Shown here: piece by piece, positions 17,325 through 25,926 of the stretch
How the letters are laid out: each line of letters opens with the position of its first letter
How positions within the stretch are numbered: position 1 is the stretch's first letter
Origin: Gemmatimonadaceae bacterium
Lineage (GTDB): Bacteria; Gemmatimonadota; Gemmatimonadetes; Gemmatimonadales; Gemmatimonadaceae
NCBI GenBank assembly: GCA_014379355.1
Contig: JACMLX010000025.1
Coordinates: forward strand, 1-54,137
Direction of reading: 5' to 3'
Length of the DNA: 54,137 nt
Position numbers and translations under genes: made by a program
The notes under the pieces: model-generated
Seen by the model: only the letters and a program-made list of their open reading frames with translations
Database searches by the model: none
Told to the model about the DNA's origin: nothing

Positions 17325-17412
17325 CGCCTCCCTTGAACAACCGCGCACGTCGGGACCGATTTGCCAGCGCCTCGTCCGTGATCGACGTCGACTTCGTCAG
17401 GTCCTGTTCGAC
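17325..17412 (-). pseudogene. Fragment of a cardiolipin synthase 3' end
   Basis: Read on the minus strand this gives VEQDLTKSTSITDEALANRS then RRARLFKGGA. The C-terminus of the intact cardiolipin synthase (18589-18705) reads FEQDLTKSRAITAETIAHRS then IGARLFEGGA. DNA identity is obvious but imperfect. Only the last 30 or so codons are present. It abuts a ubiX fragment on the opposite strand. Confidence 0.65.
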
Positions 17413-17415
17413 GCC

Positions 17416-17540
17416 GATGTGTCGCTCGAGAAGGGCCGTCCGGTGATCGTGGTGCCGCGCGAAACACCGCTCTCGCGCATCCATTCGAAATCGTGCTGCG
17501 CCTGGCCGTCGCGGGTGCGATGGTGCTGCCGGCCAATCCC
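17416..17540 (+). pseudogene. Frame-broken fragment of ubiX
   Basis: Translates as DVSLEKGRPVIVVPRETPLS then RIH; after a one-base deletion the frame continues as LRLAVAGAMVLPA. The intact UbiX at 14334-14460 has DVSLKERRPLIVVPRETPFS then RIH and LRLTDAGAVVLPA. Nothing before or after this segment of ubiX is present. It runs directly into a piece of the yfcE-like gene at a shared Ala-x-Pro-Gly coding spot, skipping the ubiX end and most of yfcE. Confidence 0.7.
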
Positions 17541-17625
17541 GGTGCCGCCGGTGCGCGACGCTTTGACCTTGTACCAAGTGTCGCGCGGCTGACGATCGAG
17601 ACCGGTGTGCCGTGTGGAGCCGATC
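17541..17625 (+). pseudogene. Fragment of the YfcE-like gene 3' end
   Basis: Encodes NPGAAGARRFDLVPSVARLT then IETGVPCG, nearly identical to the C-terminus of the intact phosphodiesterase (14947-15035: NPGAAGARRFDLVPSVARLT then IENGVPSG). The original stop codon region is not conserved. The roughly 220 bases of 17103-17324 upstream of these fragments hold no recognisable gene; they include the leader of the cytochrome gene on the minus strand. Confidence 0.7.
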
Positions 17626-17655
17626 ACGTTGCAGTGAACCGTCGTGATGGGGCGC

Positions 17656-18477
17656 TCACCTGCGTGCCACGATCGCCTGCGGTCGGAACGTGCCGCCGCT
17701 GAGCGCGCCCATCACCCGTGACTCGAAGCCTCCCGAGATGAAACGAAGCTGACGAAATCCGCGGGAATGGAGGAACGCCTCGTAGGCACCGACTTGAGCA
17801 ATGTCGGCGAGGACCAGCACGCCGTCGGGACGCAGCACGCGAACCATCTCCTCGAGCGCCTTTGTTCGATCAGCCTCGAGCTCGATGTTGTGTATCACCC
17901 AATGCGACGTCACGACATCCATGCACGCGTCTCCAAACTTCAGCGCGCGTGCATCGCCGTGTTCGATGGTGACGCGATCGTCCACACCTTCGATCTGCGC
18001 GTTCCTTTTCGTCGCGATGGGTGTGTTTCCCGACTGGTCCGTCTCGCGCCAGAGGTCGATCCCGACAGCGGTACCCGTCGTCAATCGCTGCGCCGCACCG
18101 ATGAGCATCAGGCCGCGACCGCACCCCACATCGAGTACGGTTTCGTCGCCCCGCCATGGACGCATCTGCGCCGCCAGATCAAGCAATCGGTCGCGCGTGC
18201 GACGCTTGCCGACCTTGCTGGACCACGTCATGTAGCAGGACATGCCGAGACCGTACAGCGCGCCCACGGCGCCGACCGCGGCGACACCGCGCGCAATGGA
18301 GCTCCAAGGCGATCGAGTCGCGCCTTCCAGAATCATTGCGGCGAAGGCAACGGTTGCCGAAACCCCCGCCAGGAAAAGCATTCCCTTTCGCACGCCCGGG
18401 GCGTCGATCCCGTAGTCGGGATTCCCGCGTCCGAATGCTGCGTTTTCTCGCGGCGCTCTGTCTCCGACGTGTGGCAT
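17656..18477 (-). CDS. Membrane-anchored class I SAM-dependent methyltransferase
   Basis: 273 residues from ATG at 18477; an ATG at 18558 would add 27 residues. The N-terminus has NPDYGIDAPGVRK and two hydrophobic segments (about residues 32-53 and 62-83), as in a common family of methyltransferases tethered to the inner membrane. The Rossmann SAM loop is VLDVGCGRGLML, followed by GIDLW, HGDARALKFGD, VTSHWVIHNI and LRPDGVLVLADI. Substrate unknown. It lies 111 bases after the start-to-stop end of cls on the same strand and might be co-transcribed with it. Confidence 0.85.
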   Translation of the reverse strand: MPHVGDRAPRENAAFGRGNPDYGIDAPGVRKGMLFLAGVSATVAFAAMILEGATRSPWSSIARGVAAVGAVGALYGLGMSCYMTWSSKVGKRRTRDRLLDLAAQMRPWRGDETVLDVGCGRGLMLIGAAQRLTTGTAVGIDLWRETDQSGNTPIATKRNAQIEGVDDRVTIEHGDARALKFGDACMDVVTSHWVIHNIELEADRTKALEEMVRVLRPDGVLVLADIAQVGAYEAFLHSRGFRQLRFISGGFESRVMGALSGGTFRPQAIVARR

Positions 18478-18588
18478 GCTTTGCTCAGGTGTGCCGAACC
18501 AGTGTCCGCGTCGTTCGCGGCGACTCGCGGAATCGACGCTCGCGACGGATATCATCACAGCTGCAACGGACGGAAAGGCGATGTCCCC

Positions 18589-20013
18589 TCAGAGCATCGG
18601 CGAAAACAATCGCGCCCCACCTTCGAACAGCCGCGCACCGATAGAGCGATGCGCGATCGTCTCCGCCGTGATGGCCCTGGACTTCGTCAGATCCTGCTCG
18701 AACATTCTCGCCAGTTCATCGGCGAACCCGCTGCCGTAGCAGATCGCCAGCACCTCGAAATTCAGACGCAGGCTGCGGTTGTCCACGTTCGCCGTGCCGA
18801 CGATCGCCGCATCACGATCCACCACCATCGTCTTGGAGTGCAGCGCTGGCGGGCCGTAGGCATGAATCAGGACGCCAGCGGACAGGAATTCCGGGAAGTA
18901 ACTGCGTGAGGCCGCATCCACGAACGGCTGATCACTCGTTCCGGGCACCAGCACACGCACATCCACGCCGCGCAACGCGGCCGCGATCAAGGCTTCCTGC
19001 AGCGAGTCATCGGGGACGAAGTATGGCGTCGAGATCCAGACGCGCTCGCGCGCCGTGGCGATGGCAGTGAAGAACACCGCATGGATCGACTGTGGGTGTG
19101 CGTCGGGACCCGATGCGCACACCTGCACCAGCTTGTCGCCCGTGCCCGTCAGCGGTGGCAGGAACTCGATGCCATCGAGCACGGTCCCGGTGGCGTATTG
19201 CCAGTCCTCGAGAAACGCGAGTGCGAGGGGCGCCACCGCATCACCGACCAGCTTCACCTGCGTGTCACGCCAGCCCTGCGCCACACCGACCACCGACTCG
19301 TCGTGACAATCGTCGATGTTCATGCCACCGGTGAAGCCGGTCGTGCCATCGCAGATCACCATCTTGCGATGGGTGCGGAAATTGACGAACCCGGGCCGCA
19401 TGCGCGGGCCGAAGCGCGCGATCTCGACGCCCGCATCGCGCAGCGGTTGCAGATACGCGCCCAGTCGAGAGGTTCCGAGACCATCGAGCAGCAGCCGTAC
19501 CTGCACTCCGGCCTTCGCGCGCTCGATGAGTGCTGCACGAATGCGTTTCGCGACGACGCCGTCATTCAGGATGTAGTACTCGAGATGGACGTGATGCGTC
19601 GCCGTCCCGATCGACTCGATGATGGCGTTGTAGGCGTGGCTGCCGAGATCGTAGAGTTGCACCTCAGTGGCGGGCAGCGGTGGCGCCTGCTCCGTGCCAG
19701 CGGCCACGGCGGCGAGTCGGGCACCGGAATTGCCGAGTTCCTGCCCGGTGGAATTTCGATTCGGCGCCGCTCCACCGGCCCTGGCGCGCTTCGCCGTGCG
19801 CGCCATCACACGACGGCGACGCTTGCGACTCAATCGCCGCGGGCCGAGAAAGTAGTAGACCACGAAACCGAGCACCGGCAGATAGGCGAGGCCGATGATC
19901 CACGCCAGCGTCGCCAGCGGCGGCCGGCGCTCGAGCAGGATGTACCCCGACATCGCGACCACCCACACCACTTCGACCGCGATCAGCCACCCCGGCAGAG
20001 CGCGAAAAATCAT
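18589..20013 (-). CDS. cls: Cardiolipin synthase (phospholipase D family)
   Basis: 474 residues. Two N-terminal membrane helices are followed by two phospholipase D domains, each with an HxKxxxxD motif: HRKMVICDGTTGFTG (about residue 212) and HSKTMVVDRDAAIVG (about residue 390). GGMNIDD and NVDNRSLRLNFE are typical of bacterial ClsA. The enzyme condenses two phosphatidylglycerols into cardiolipin and glycerol at the inner membrane. Its ATG overlaps the stop of the UvrC-like gene, so it is the last coupled gene of a purD-mutM-uvrC-like-cls run. A diverged copy of its 3' end occurs at 17325-17412. Confidence 0.94.
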   Translation of the reverse strand: MIFRALPGWLIAVEVVWVVAMSGYILLERRPPLATLAWIIGLAYLPVLGFVVYYFLGPRRLSRKRRRRVMARTAKRARAGGAAPNRNSTGQELGNSGARLAAVAAGTEQAPPLPATEVQLYDLGSHAYNAIIESIGTATHHVHLEYYILNDGVVAKRIRAALIERAKAGVQVRLLLDGLGTSRLGAYLQPLRDAGVEIARFGPRMRPGFVNFRTHRKMVICDGTTGFTGGMNIDDCHDESVVGVAQGWRDTQVKLVGDAVAPLALAFLEDWQYATGTVLDGIEFLPPLTGTGDKLVQVCASGPDAHPQSIHAVFFTAIATARERVWISTPYFVPDDSLQEALIAAALRGVDVRVLVPGTSDQPFVDAASRSYFPEFLSAGVLIHAYGPPALHSKTMVVDRDAAIVGTANVDNRSLRLNFEVLAICYGSGFADELARMFEQDLTKSRAITAETIAHRSIGARLFEGGARLFSPML

Positions 20014-21344
20014 GCGCCGAACTCGCGCACGGCCTGCTCGGGAGCGAGGGTGCGAGAGAACTCACCGGGATTCCGCTGGAACCAGCTCGAAAGCAGCAGC
20101 AATTCGTCGATCTCGTGTGTCGGAACCTGGCGTGTCGGTCGTTCGGGCGCGTGGAAGATACGTCGGCTCCACTCCGCAAACTCGAGTTGCTCCCGCCGCG
20201 AGACCGGCAGCTTCAGGTCGGCGCGCACCGTGCCGCGCTTGACGAGATAGACGCGCGTCTCGTTGCCATGCCCTGTCACCGGATATGCGAACGTCAGCGT
20301 TTCGACCGCGAAGCGCAGCTTCTCGAGCTGGAGACGCAACAGTTCGAGACGTTGCAGCTTGTCACGCGACTGCGCTGCGCGCTCGAATTCGAGCGCGTCG
20401 CTGTGCGCCTGCATGCGCGCGGTCAGCGCTTCGAGCGGTCCGTCACTCGTGCCGTCGAGGAAGGCTCGCGCGAGTGCCAGCTGCGCGGTGTACACGCGCT
20501 CCGTGACGGCCGCGACACACGGGCCGAGGCACTTGCCGATTTCGTGGCGGATGCAGCCGGGAGTGCGCGGCATGGCCAGCACCGGCAGTTCCTCCTGATC
20601 GCGAAAGTGCATCCGCACATCGTTCGCGCAATCGCGCAGCCCCAGCACATCACTCAGCTCACGCAATGCCTCACCGACACGCCCGGCGCTCAGGTACGGT
20701 CCGAAGTACACGCCGCGTTCATCGCCGGAGGCATCACGTGTGACAGTCAGCTTGGGCGCCACGCCGGGCGTCAGTTTCACGAAACAGTAGTGCCGCGCGT
20801 CGCGCTTCATCATCCAGTTGTAACGCGGCCGCAGCTGCTTGATCAGTCGCAGTTCGCGGAGCAGTGCCGCGAATTCACTCGGCTGGTATTCCCACTCGAT
20901 CCGTGCCGCGCGCCAGAGGATGCGCGCGCCCTTGTCGTGCGGCCACTCGGCGCGGAAATAGCTCAGCAGCCGCGTGCGCAACTGCTTCGACTTGCCGACG
21001 TACAGCACTTCGCCTTCGCTGCCAAGAAAGCGATATGTGCCCGGCCGGTCCTGCGTGCCGACCTTCACCAGTTCGCGCAGCGCCTCGAGATCGGTGACCG
21101 GTTTGCGCTTGCCCTTTCGCTTGCGCGTGGCCGCGGCCCCGTCAGTCGTATCGTCGAGCAGCACATCGACGCAGAGGCTCATCTCCGCTGTCGGCAACAC
21201 CGAACCCGCTGCCGCTTTCGCCGCTTCCAGTTCCGCGAGCGTGACGGCGCGCTCCACGCTCAGGCGCTCATCGCTGCGCCCACGCAATGGCGCCACGCCG
21301 AAGAGGGCGAACAGGTCGCGCTGCTCGGCGATCTGCGGCGTCAT
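20010..21344 (-). CDS. UvrC-like GIY-YIG nuclease lacking the RNase H endonuclease half
   Basis: 444 residues from the ATG that overlaps the mutM stop; E. coli UvrC is about 610. After an unusual N-terminal part of about 95 residues comes the GIY-YIG domain (GTYRFLG..LYVGKSKQLRTRL, about 96-125), which makes the 3' incision in nucleotide excision repair. The cysteines of the UvrC iron-sulfur site are present (DCANDV and CIRHEIGKCLGPC, about 264-276), and a UVR-like helix follows (LEFERAAQSRDKLQRLE). No C-terminal RNase H-like endonuclease or helix-hairpin-helix region is present, so it resembles Cho-type proteins more than full UvrC. Confidence 0.85.
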   Translation of the reverse strand: MTPQIAEQRDLFALFGVAPLRGRSDERLSVERAVTLAELEAAKAAAGSVLPTAEMSLCVDVLLDDTTDGAAATRKRKGKRKPVTDLEALRELVKVGTQDRPGTYRFLGSEGEVLYVGKSKQLRTRLLSYFRAEWPHDKGARILWRAARIEWEYQPSEFAALLRELRLIKQLRPRYNWMMKRDARHYCFVKLTPGVAPKLTVTRDASGDERGVYFGPYLSAGRVGEALRELSDVLGLRDCANDVRMHFRDQEELPVLAMPRTPGCIRHEIGKCLGPCVAAVTERVYTAQLALARAFLDGTSDGPLEALTARMQAHSDALEFERAAQSRDKLQRLELLRLQLEKLRFAVETLTFAYPVTGHGNETRVYLVKRGTVRADLKLPVSRREQLEFAEWSRRIFHAPERPTRQVPTHEIDELLLLSSWFQRNPGEFSRTLAPEQAVREFGA

Positions 21345-22174
21345 GCCTGGCATCTCCAGCAGAACACGGTCGTGCGACCATCGATGGCACTGGTGTCCAC
21401 CAGCGGCGTGGCGCAGCGCGCACATGGCAGACCACCGCGTCCATACACCTGCAGAAACGGCACGAACCCCCCGCGGCCGCCACTCGCATCCACATAGTCG
21501 CGGAAACTGGTGCCGCGCACCGCGATCGACGCGCTGAGTACGTCGCGCATCGCGATCAGCAGCGCGCCGGCCTCCGAGTCGCTCAGCGATCCTGCGGCGC
21601 GAGACGGATCGATCCGTGCCATCCACAGCGATTCGTTCGCGTAGATGTTGCCGACGCCAGCCAGCACCTGCTGATCCATGAGCACCTTCTTGATGGCCTG
21701 CCGCGAGTTCCGAAGAGAAACCGAAAATCGCTCGGCGGTGAGGGCTGGGTCAAGCGGCTCGGGACCGAGGGGTGCCAACACAGCTGACAGCTGGTCCCTG
21801 TCGAGGAGCGCGACGGTGCCGAGTCGCCGGATGTCGCGATAGTGCACCAACCGACCGTCGTCGAGCGTGACGGTAAGAGTGATGTAGAGGCGATCGCGGT
21901 CGGAAATGTCCTCGGGTGTGACTTCGACCAGCATCGCGCCCGTGAACCGCGGCTGCACGACGATCGCATCGCCCGAGTCGAGATCGAGGATGACGAGTTT
22001 GGCGCGACGCCATGCGCGCGTGATGGTGACGCTGCGCAATCGGTGCTCGAATTCCGCTGCAGTGACGGTCCGAAGCACGTCGGCGCGCAACACGGTGGCG
22101 TTCCTGATGCGCGCACCGGCGAGCATCTGGTGCAGGTCGCGCGCGATGGTCTCGGTTTCGGGGAGTTCAGGCAC
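21341..22174 (-). CDS. mutM: Formamidopyrimidine-DNA glycosylase
   Basis: 277 residues starting at GTG (22174). The mature N-terminus PELPETETIARDL provides the catalytic Pro and Glu. GVGNIYANESLW is the helix-two-turn-helix region, and a C-terminal zinc finger closes the protein (CARCATPL...FCWRCQ). The enzyme removes oxidised purines such as 8-oxoguanine and nicks the site. It overlaps purD by 8 bases upstream and the UvrC-like gene by 4 bases downstream, putting two repair genes in one unit. Confidence 0.95.
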   Translation of the reverse strand: MPELPETETIARDLHQMLAGARIRNATVLRADVLRTVTAAEFEHRLRSVTITRAWRRAKLVILDLDSGDAIVVQPRFTGAMLVEVTPEDISDRDRLYITLTVTLDDGRLVHYRDIRRLGTVALLDRDQLSAVLAPLGPEPLDPALTAERFSVSLRNSRQAIKKVLMDQQVLAGVGNIYANESLWMARIDPSRAAGSLSDSEAGALLIAMRDVLSASIAVRGTSFRDYVDASGGRGGFVPFLQVYGRGGLPCARCATPLVDTSAIDGRTTVFCWRCQA

Positions 22175-23480
22175 CGCGGGCGAGTGCGCGCCAGGCGATA
22201 TCGCGACGGAAGAACGCGCCCGTGAATTTTACCTCGGACGCCAGGTGACGCGACCACTGCTGTGCGACTGCGAGCGTCGCGCCGATTGCGGTGGCCGTGA
22301 AGACGCGACCACCGCTCGTCACGAGGGCGCCATCACGCGGGGTCGTGCCCGCGTGGAAGAGGAACTCGTCGTTGCTGTCGAAGGTGGGCAGCGTGATCAC
22401 GTCGCCCGTGCGTGGCGCGAGTGGATAACCCGCCGCCGCGACGACGGTGGCGACTGCGAAAATGTCACCCGGATCGAAGACCTGCACGGGGTCGATCCGC
22501 TCTCCACGCGCGATCTGCAGCATGACGCGTGTGAGTTGACCATCGGCCGTGATCACCGGCAGCACCGCTTGTGTTTCCGGATCGCCGAAACGGCAATTGA
22601 ACTCCACCACGCGCGGACCGGTCGGCGTGAGCATGACCCCGCAGTACAGCAAACCCTTGAAGGGCACGCCACGCTCGCGCATTGCCCGCAGCGTCGGCTC
22701 GACGATGATGTCGAGCACGTGTTGCACGCCGGCAGGCAGCGTTCGATCCCGCCAGGTGAACGATGGATCACCCGCATCCGCCGGGCAGTACGCGCCCATG
22801 CCGCCGGTGTTCGGTCCCGAGTCACCTTCACCGACGCGCTTGTGATCCTGTGCGGCTGGCAACGGCACCGCGGTCTCGCCATCGGTCAGCACGAACAGCG
22901 ACAGTTCTTCGCCGGTCATGAATTCCTCGACCAGCACTTCCGCACCGGCGTCGCCGAAAATGTTGTCGTCGAGCATCGACATGATGGCGGCATCCGCCTC
23001 GTTCATCGTCATCGCGACGACGACACCCTTGCCGGCCGCCAGTCCGGATGCCTTGATGACGACCGGTGCGCCGAAGTCGCGCGCTGCCGCTTTCGCGGAC
23101 GCAACCGTGGTGTGCAGCGACGCGCGGCCGGTCGGGACACCGGCGTCGGTCATCAGCGCCTTGGCGAACGCCTTCGACGTTTCGAGTTGTGCGGCGGCTG
23201 TCGTCGGGCCGAACACCGGAATTCCACGCGCGATGCACTGATCGGCGAGTCCCGCAGCCAGTGGCGCTTCCGGGCCGACGATCACGGCATCCACGGCTTC
23301 ACTCTGCGCGAGCGAAAGCAACCCCGGGATGTCGGCGGCACCGACGGGGACACACGTGGCAATCGTCGCCATACCCGGGTTGCCCGGTGCCGCGATCAAC
23401 GTCACGTCAGGATGTTCAAGTCGGAAGCGCCACGCCAGCGCATGTTCGCGGCCACCGCCGCCGACGATCAGAAGCTTCAT
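22167..23480 (-). CDS. purD: Phosphoribosylamine-glycine ligase
   Basis: 437 residues from ATG at 23480 (a GTG-type extension of 3 codons exists). The start KLLIVGGGGREHALAW, PEAPLAAGLADQC, the ATP-grasp core (VVIKASGLAAGKGVVVA) and the signature RFGDPETQAVLP are diagnostic. PurD makes glycinamide ribonucleotide, step two of de novo purine synthesis. It lies 47 bases downstream of the M48 protease gene and overlaps mutM. Other purine genes are not in the window. Confidence 0.96.
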   Translation of the reverse strand: MKLLIVGGGGREHALAWRFRLEHPDVTLIAAPGNPGMATIATCVPVGAADIPGLLSLAQSEAVDAVIVGPEAPLAAGLADQCIARGIPVFGPTTAAAQLETSKAFAKALMTDAGVPTGRASLHTTVASAKAAARDFGAPVVIKASGLAAGKGVVVAMTMNEADAAIMSMLDDNIFGDAGAEVLVEEFMTGEELSLFVLTDGETAVPLPAAQDHKRVGEGDSGPNTGGMGAYCPADAGDPSFTWRDRTLPAGVQHVLDIIVEPTLRAMRERGVPFKGLLYCGVMLTPTGPRVVEFNCRFGDPETQAVLPVITADGQLTRVMLQIARGERIDPVQVFDPGDIFAVATVVAAAGYPLAPRTGDVITLPTFDSNDEFLFHAGTTPRDGALVTSGGRVFTATAIGATLAVAQQWSRHLASEVKFTGAFFRRDIAWRALARGA

Positions 23481-23527
23481 GGCGCACAATGTAGACGCGC
23501 CATGCAGCCACCGGTGCTACGCTGCGA

Positions 23528-24496
23528 TCAGCCGCCCGACTTGCGACGGAACGCGTCGGCCGCGCGGGAGAACGAGTCGCCCACCTTCTCGAACGCCTCG
23601 CGCGCCTGCTGCCCGTAATAATCCGCCGCGCCCCGCACATCGTCGGTGTACGTCGTCTGCGGACCGGTGCCATCGCGACGCGGATACTCGCCGGAGAGAA
23701 TGCGCGCATACGCCCCGGAGGCAATCCAGCGCTGCAGCTCGGCTGCCCGCACCGTATTGAACGGATGCTCGCGCAACGCCGTGTTGATCGCCTTCAGCAG
23801 CGAGTCCCACGCGCTGCCCTCGCTTTCATACTCGGCGGCCTGCTTGAGGAACGCATCGAGATCACCTTCGCCCGGCTGCGTCGAACCGCCGGCAAGGATG
23901 AAGAAGCTCCGCATGGCCAGCGTCGGATCCTGCACCGCCAGCAACGCGGCACGGTCGCAGCTCAGCTCCGCCTTGCGGCTCCATTCCAGCAGCGCGAGCT
24001 GAAACGGCATCAGCGCCAGCCCGGCCAGGAACGGCAAGGCGCTGAAGCCGATGTTGCTCACGATCACGGCGATCGTGCGGTACGTCATGTGGCCGCTGGC
24101 GATGTGACCGACTTCATGTGCCAGAACGAACCGCTGCTCGTCCTCGGAGAGGGCGGCCAGCGAGCCCGTGTTGATCACGATGAACGGCCGATCGAAGCCG
24201 ATCGCGCCGGCATTCACGAACGGGGTCAGCGTGACGTACAGATCGGGCACTTCGCGCACATCGAGCGTCTCACAGACTTCGCGCACCATCGCGTGCAGTC
24301 GCGGATGCTGCGTCGGGCCGGTGCGCACCGCGTTCGCGAGGAACAGGTGCCGGAGCCCGCGCTCCCCGAAGAAGCCGGCAATCTTGCGGATGATTTCGTC
24401 GAAGCCGGGCAGCGAGCGCAGTGTGTTCAGCGCGGCACGATCGGCGGGATGCTCCCAGGCCGTGGAGGCGATCTGGGGCAGTGGACTCACAGTCAT
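23528..24496 (-). CDS. M48-family zinc metalloprotease
   Basis: 322 residues from ATG at 24496. The zinc motif is LAHEVGHIASGHMT with a downstream Glu in SRKAELSCDRAALLA, typical of M48/HtpX-like peptidases. Two hydrophobic segments follow the zinc site (IAVIVSNIGFSALPFLAGLA and on), suggesting membrane association; no signal peptide is seen. The polar C-terminal tail (about residues 265-322) is rich in Ala, Arg, Asp and Gly. Family members handle protein quality control at membranes; the substrate is unknown. It heads the run leading to purD. Confidence 0.88.
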   Translation of the reverse strand: MTVSPLPQIASTAWEHPADRAALNTLRSLPGFDEIIRKIAGFFGERGLRHLFLANAVRTGPTQHPRLHAMVREVCETLDVREVPDLYVTLTPFVNAGAIGFDRPFIVINTGSLAALSEDEQRFVLAHEVGHIASGHMTYRTIAVIVSNIGFSALPFLAGLALMPFQLALLEWSRKAELSCDRAALLAVQDPTLAMRSFFILAGGSTQPGEGDLDAFLKQAAEYESEGSAWDSLLKAINTALREHPFNTVRAAELQRWIASGAYARILSGEYPRRDGTGPQTTYTDDVRGAADYYGQQAREAFEKVGDSFSRAADAFRRKSGG

Positions 24497-24682
24497 GGCG
24501 ATCCTCGTCGCTCGGGATGTCGAACTATTGGCAGCAAATAACCTGACTGCCACTGAAGCCTGGCCGCCTTCGCTCCGACACTCCGGGGAGCACGGAACAC
24601 CACGATGCGGGCGTCAGCCACTCGGCGGGTCATCGACCCTACGGGCCGGGGCCCCGTCGAGTGTCAGTCGCGGCGCCGCGGG

Positions 24683-25852
24683 CTACAACCCGTGGAGCGC
24701 CTGCTCCAGGTCACCCAGCAGGTCGTCCGCGTCCTCGACGCCGACGGACAACCGGACCAGTCCTTCCGTGATGCCCAACGTTGCCCGCCGATCCACCTCG
24801 ACCGACGCATGCGTCATGCTGGCCGGATGACTGATCAGACTTTCGACCCCTCCGAGGGACTCGGCGAGGCTGAACAGGCGCACTCGGTCGAGCATCGTCT
24901 TGACCCGCTCCCGGGTGCCGAGCTCGATGGAAATCATGCCGCCGAATCCCGACATCTGGCGCGCCGCGAGCGCGTGTTGCGGGTGCGACTCGAGGCCCAC
25001 GTAGAGCACCCGCTCGTGATCCAGCCTGCCGGCAAGCCAGTGTCCGATGCGGCGCCCGTTGGCATCGTGCGCCTTCATGCGGATGGCGAGCGTCTTGGTG
25101 CCGCGCAGGCAGAGCCAGGCGTCGAACGGTCCCGGTACGGCGCCGGCCGCATTCAGGATGAACTGCAGGCGCGTCGCGATGTCCTCGTCCGAGGTGACCG
25201 CGATGCCGCCGATCATGTCGCTATGTCCGTTGAGGTACTTCGTGCTGGAATGCCAGACGATGTCGGCGCCAAGTTCCAGCGGACGCTGGAAGATCGGCGT
25301 GGCGAAGGTGTTGTCGACGATGGTCAGCGCACCGGCGCGCTTCGCGATCTCGACGGCCGCCGCGAGATCGGTGAGCCGCATGAGCGGGTTCGTCGGCGTT
25401 TCCAGCATCACCGCGCGGGTGGTCGGCGTCAGCGCGTCGGCGATGCGCTGCGGATCGCGGGTGTCGACGTACGTGAAGGTGAGGCCGAACTGGCGCAGCA
25501 GCTTGTCGAACAGTCGATACGTGCCGCCGTACACATTCTCGCCGACGATGATGTGGTCGCCGGCCTTGAACAGCATCATGATGCTGGTGAGGCACCCCAT
25601 GCCACTCCCGAACGCGAAGCCGTGCGTCGCGCCTTCAAGCGCGGCGACGTTCCGTTCGAGCGCTTCGCGGGTCGGATTCTTTCCCCGAGCGTACTCGTAG
25701 CCGCGATGCACGCCAAACTCTTCATGGACGTACGTGCTCGTGAGATACAGGGGCGTCATGATCGCGCCGCTGACCGCGTCCGGACGCTGTCCGGCATGAA
25801 TCGCGCGCGTGGACGGACCGTCGCGCAGGTCGGTTTCGAAGATGCGAGTCAT
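24683..25852 (-). CDS. Cys/Met metabolism PLP enzyme (cystathionine gamma-synthase/lyase type)
   Basis: 389 residues from ATG at 25852. The family blocks are all present: TRAIHAGQRPD, PLYLTSTYV, YARGKNPTREALE, FGSGMG, the VDNTFATPIFQRPLELGAD stretch, and the PLP-binding Lys in SSTKYLNGHSD. ESLGGVESLISHPASMTH is typical of the C-terminus. These enzymes interconvert cysteine and homocysteine via cystathionine, either by synthesis (MetB) or cleavage (MetC/CTH). The exact activity cannot be fixed from motifs. It is divergent from the HD-GYP gene with only 74 bases between starts. Confidence 0.9.
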   Translation of the reverse strand: MTRIFETDLRDGPSTRAIHAGQRPDAVSGAIMTPLYLTSTYVHEEFGVHRGYEYARGKNPTREALERNVAALEGATHGFAFGSGMGCLTSIMMLFKAGDHIIVGENVYGGTYRLFDKLLRQFGLTFTYVDTRDPQRIADALTPTTRAVMLETPTNPLMRLTDLAAAVEIAKRAGALTIVDNTFATPIFQRPLELGADIVWHSSTKYLNGHSDMIGGIAVTSDEDIATRLQFILNAAGAVPGPFDAWLCLRGTKTLAIRMKAHDANGRRIGHWLAGRLDHERVLYVGLESHPQHALAARQMSGFGGMISIELGTRERVKTMLDRVRLFSLAESLGGVESLISHPASMTHASVEVDRRATLGITEGLVRLSVGVEDADDLLGDLEQALHGL

Positions 25853-25926
25853 CAGGGTCGGGAAAGTGGTGACCGGAATCGTAATGGTGGCGCAGGCGCG
25901 TCGCACGACGGTCCGTGGGACGCCGC

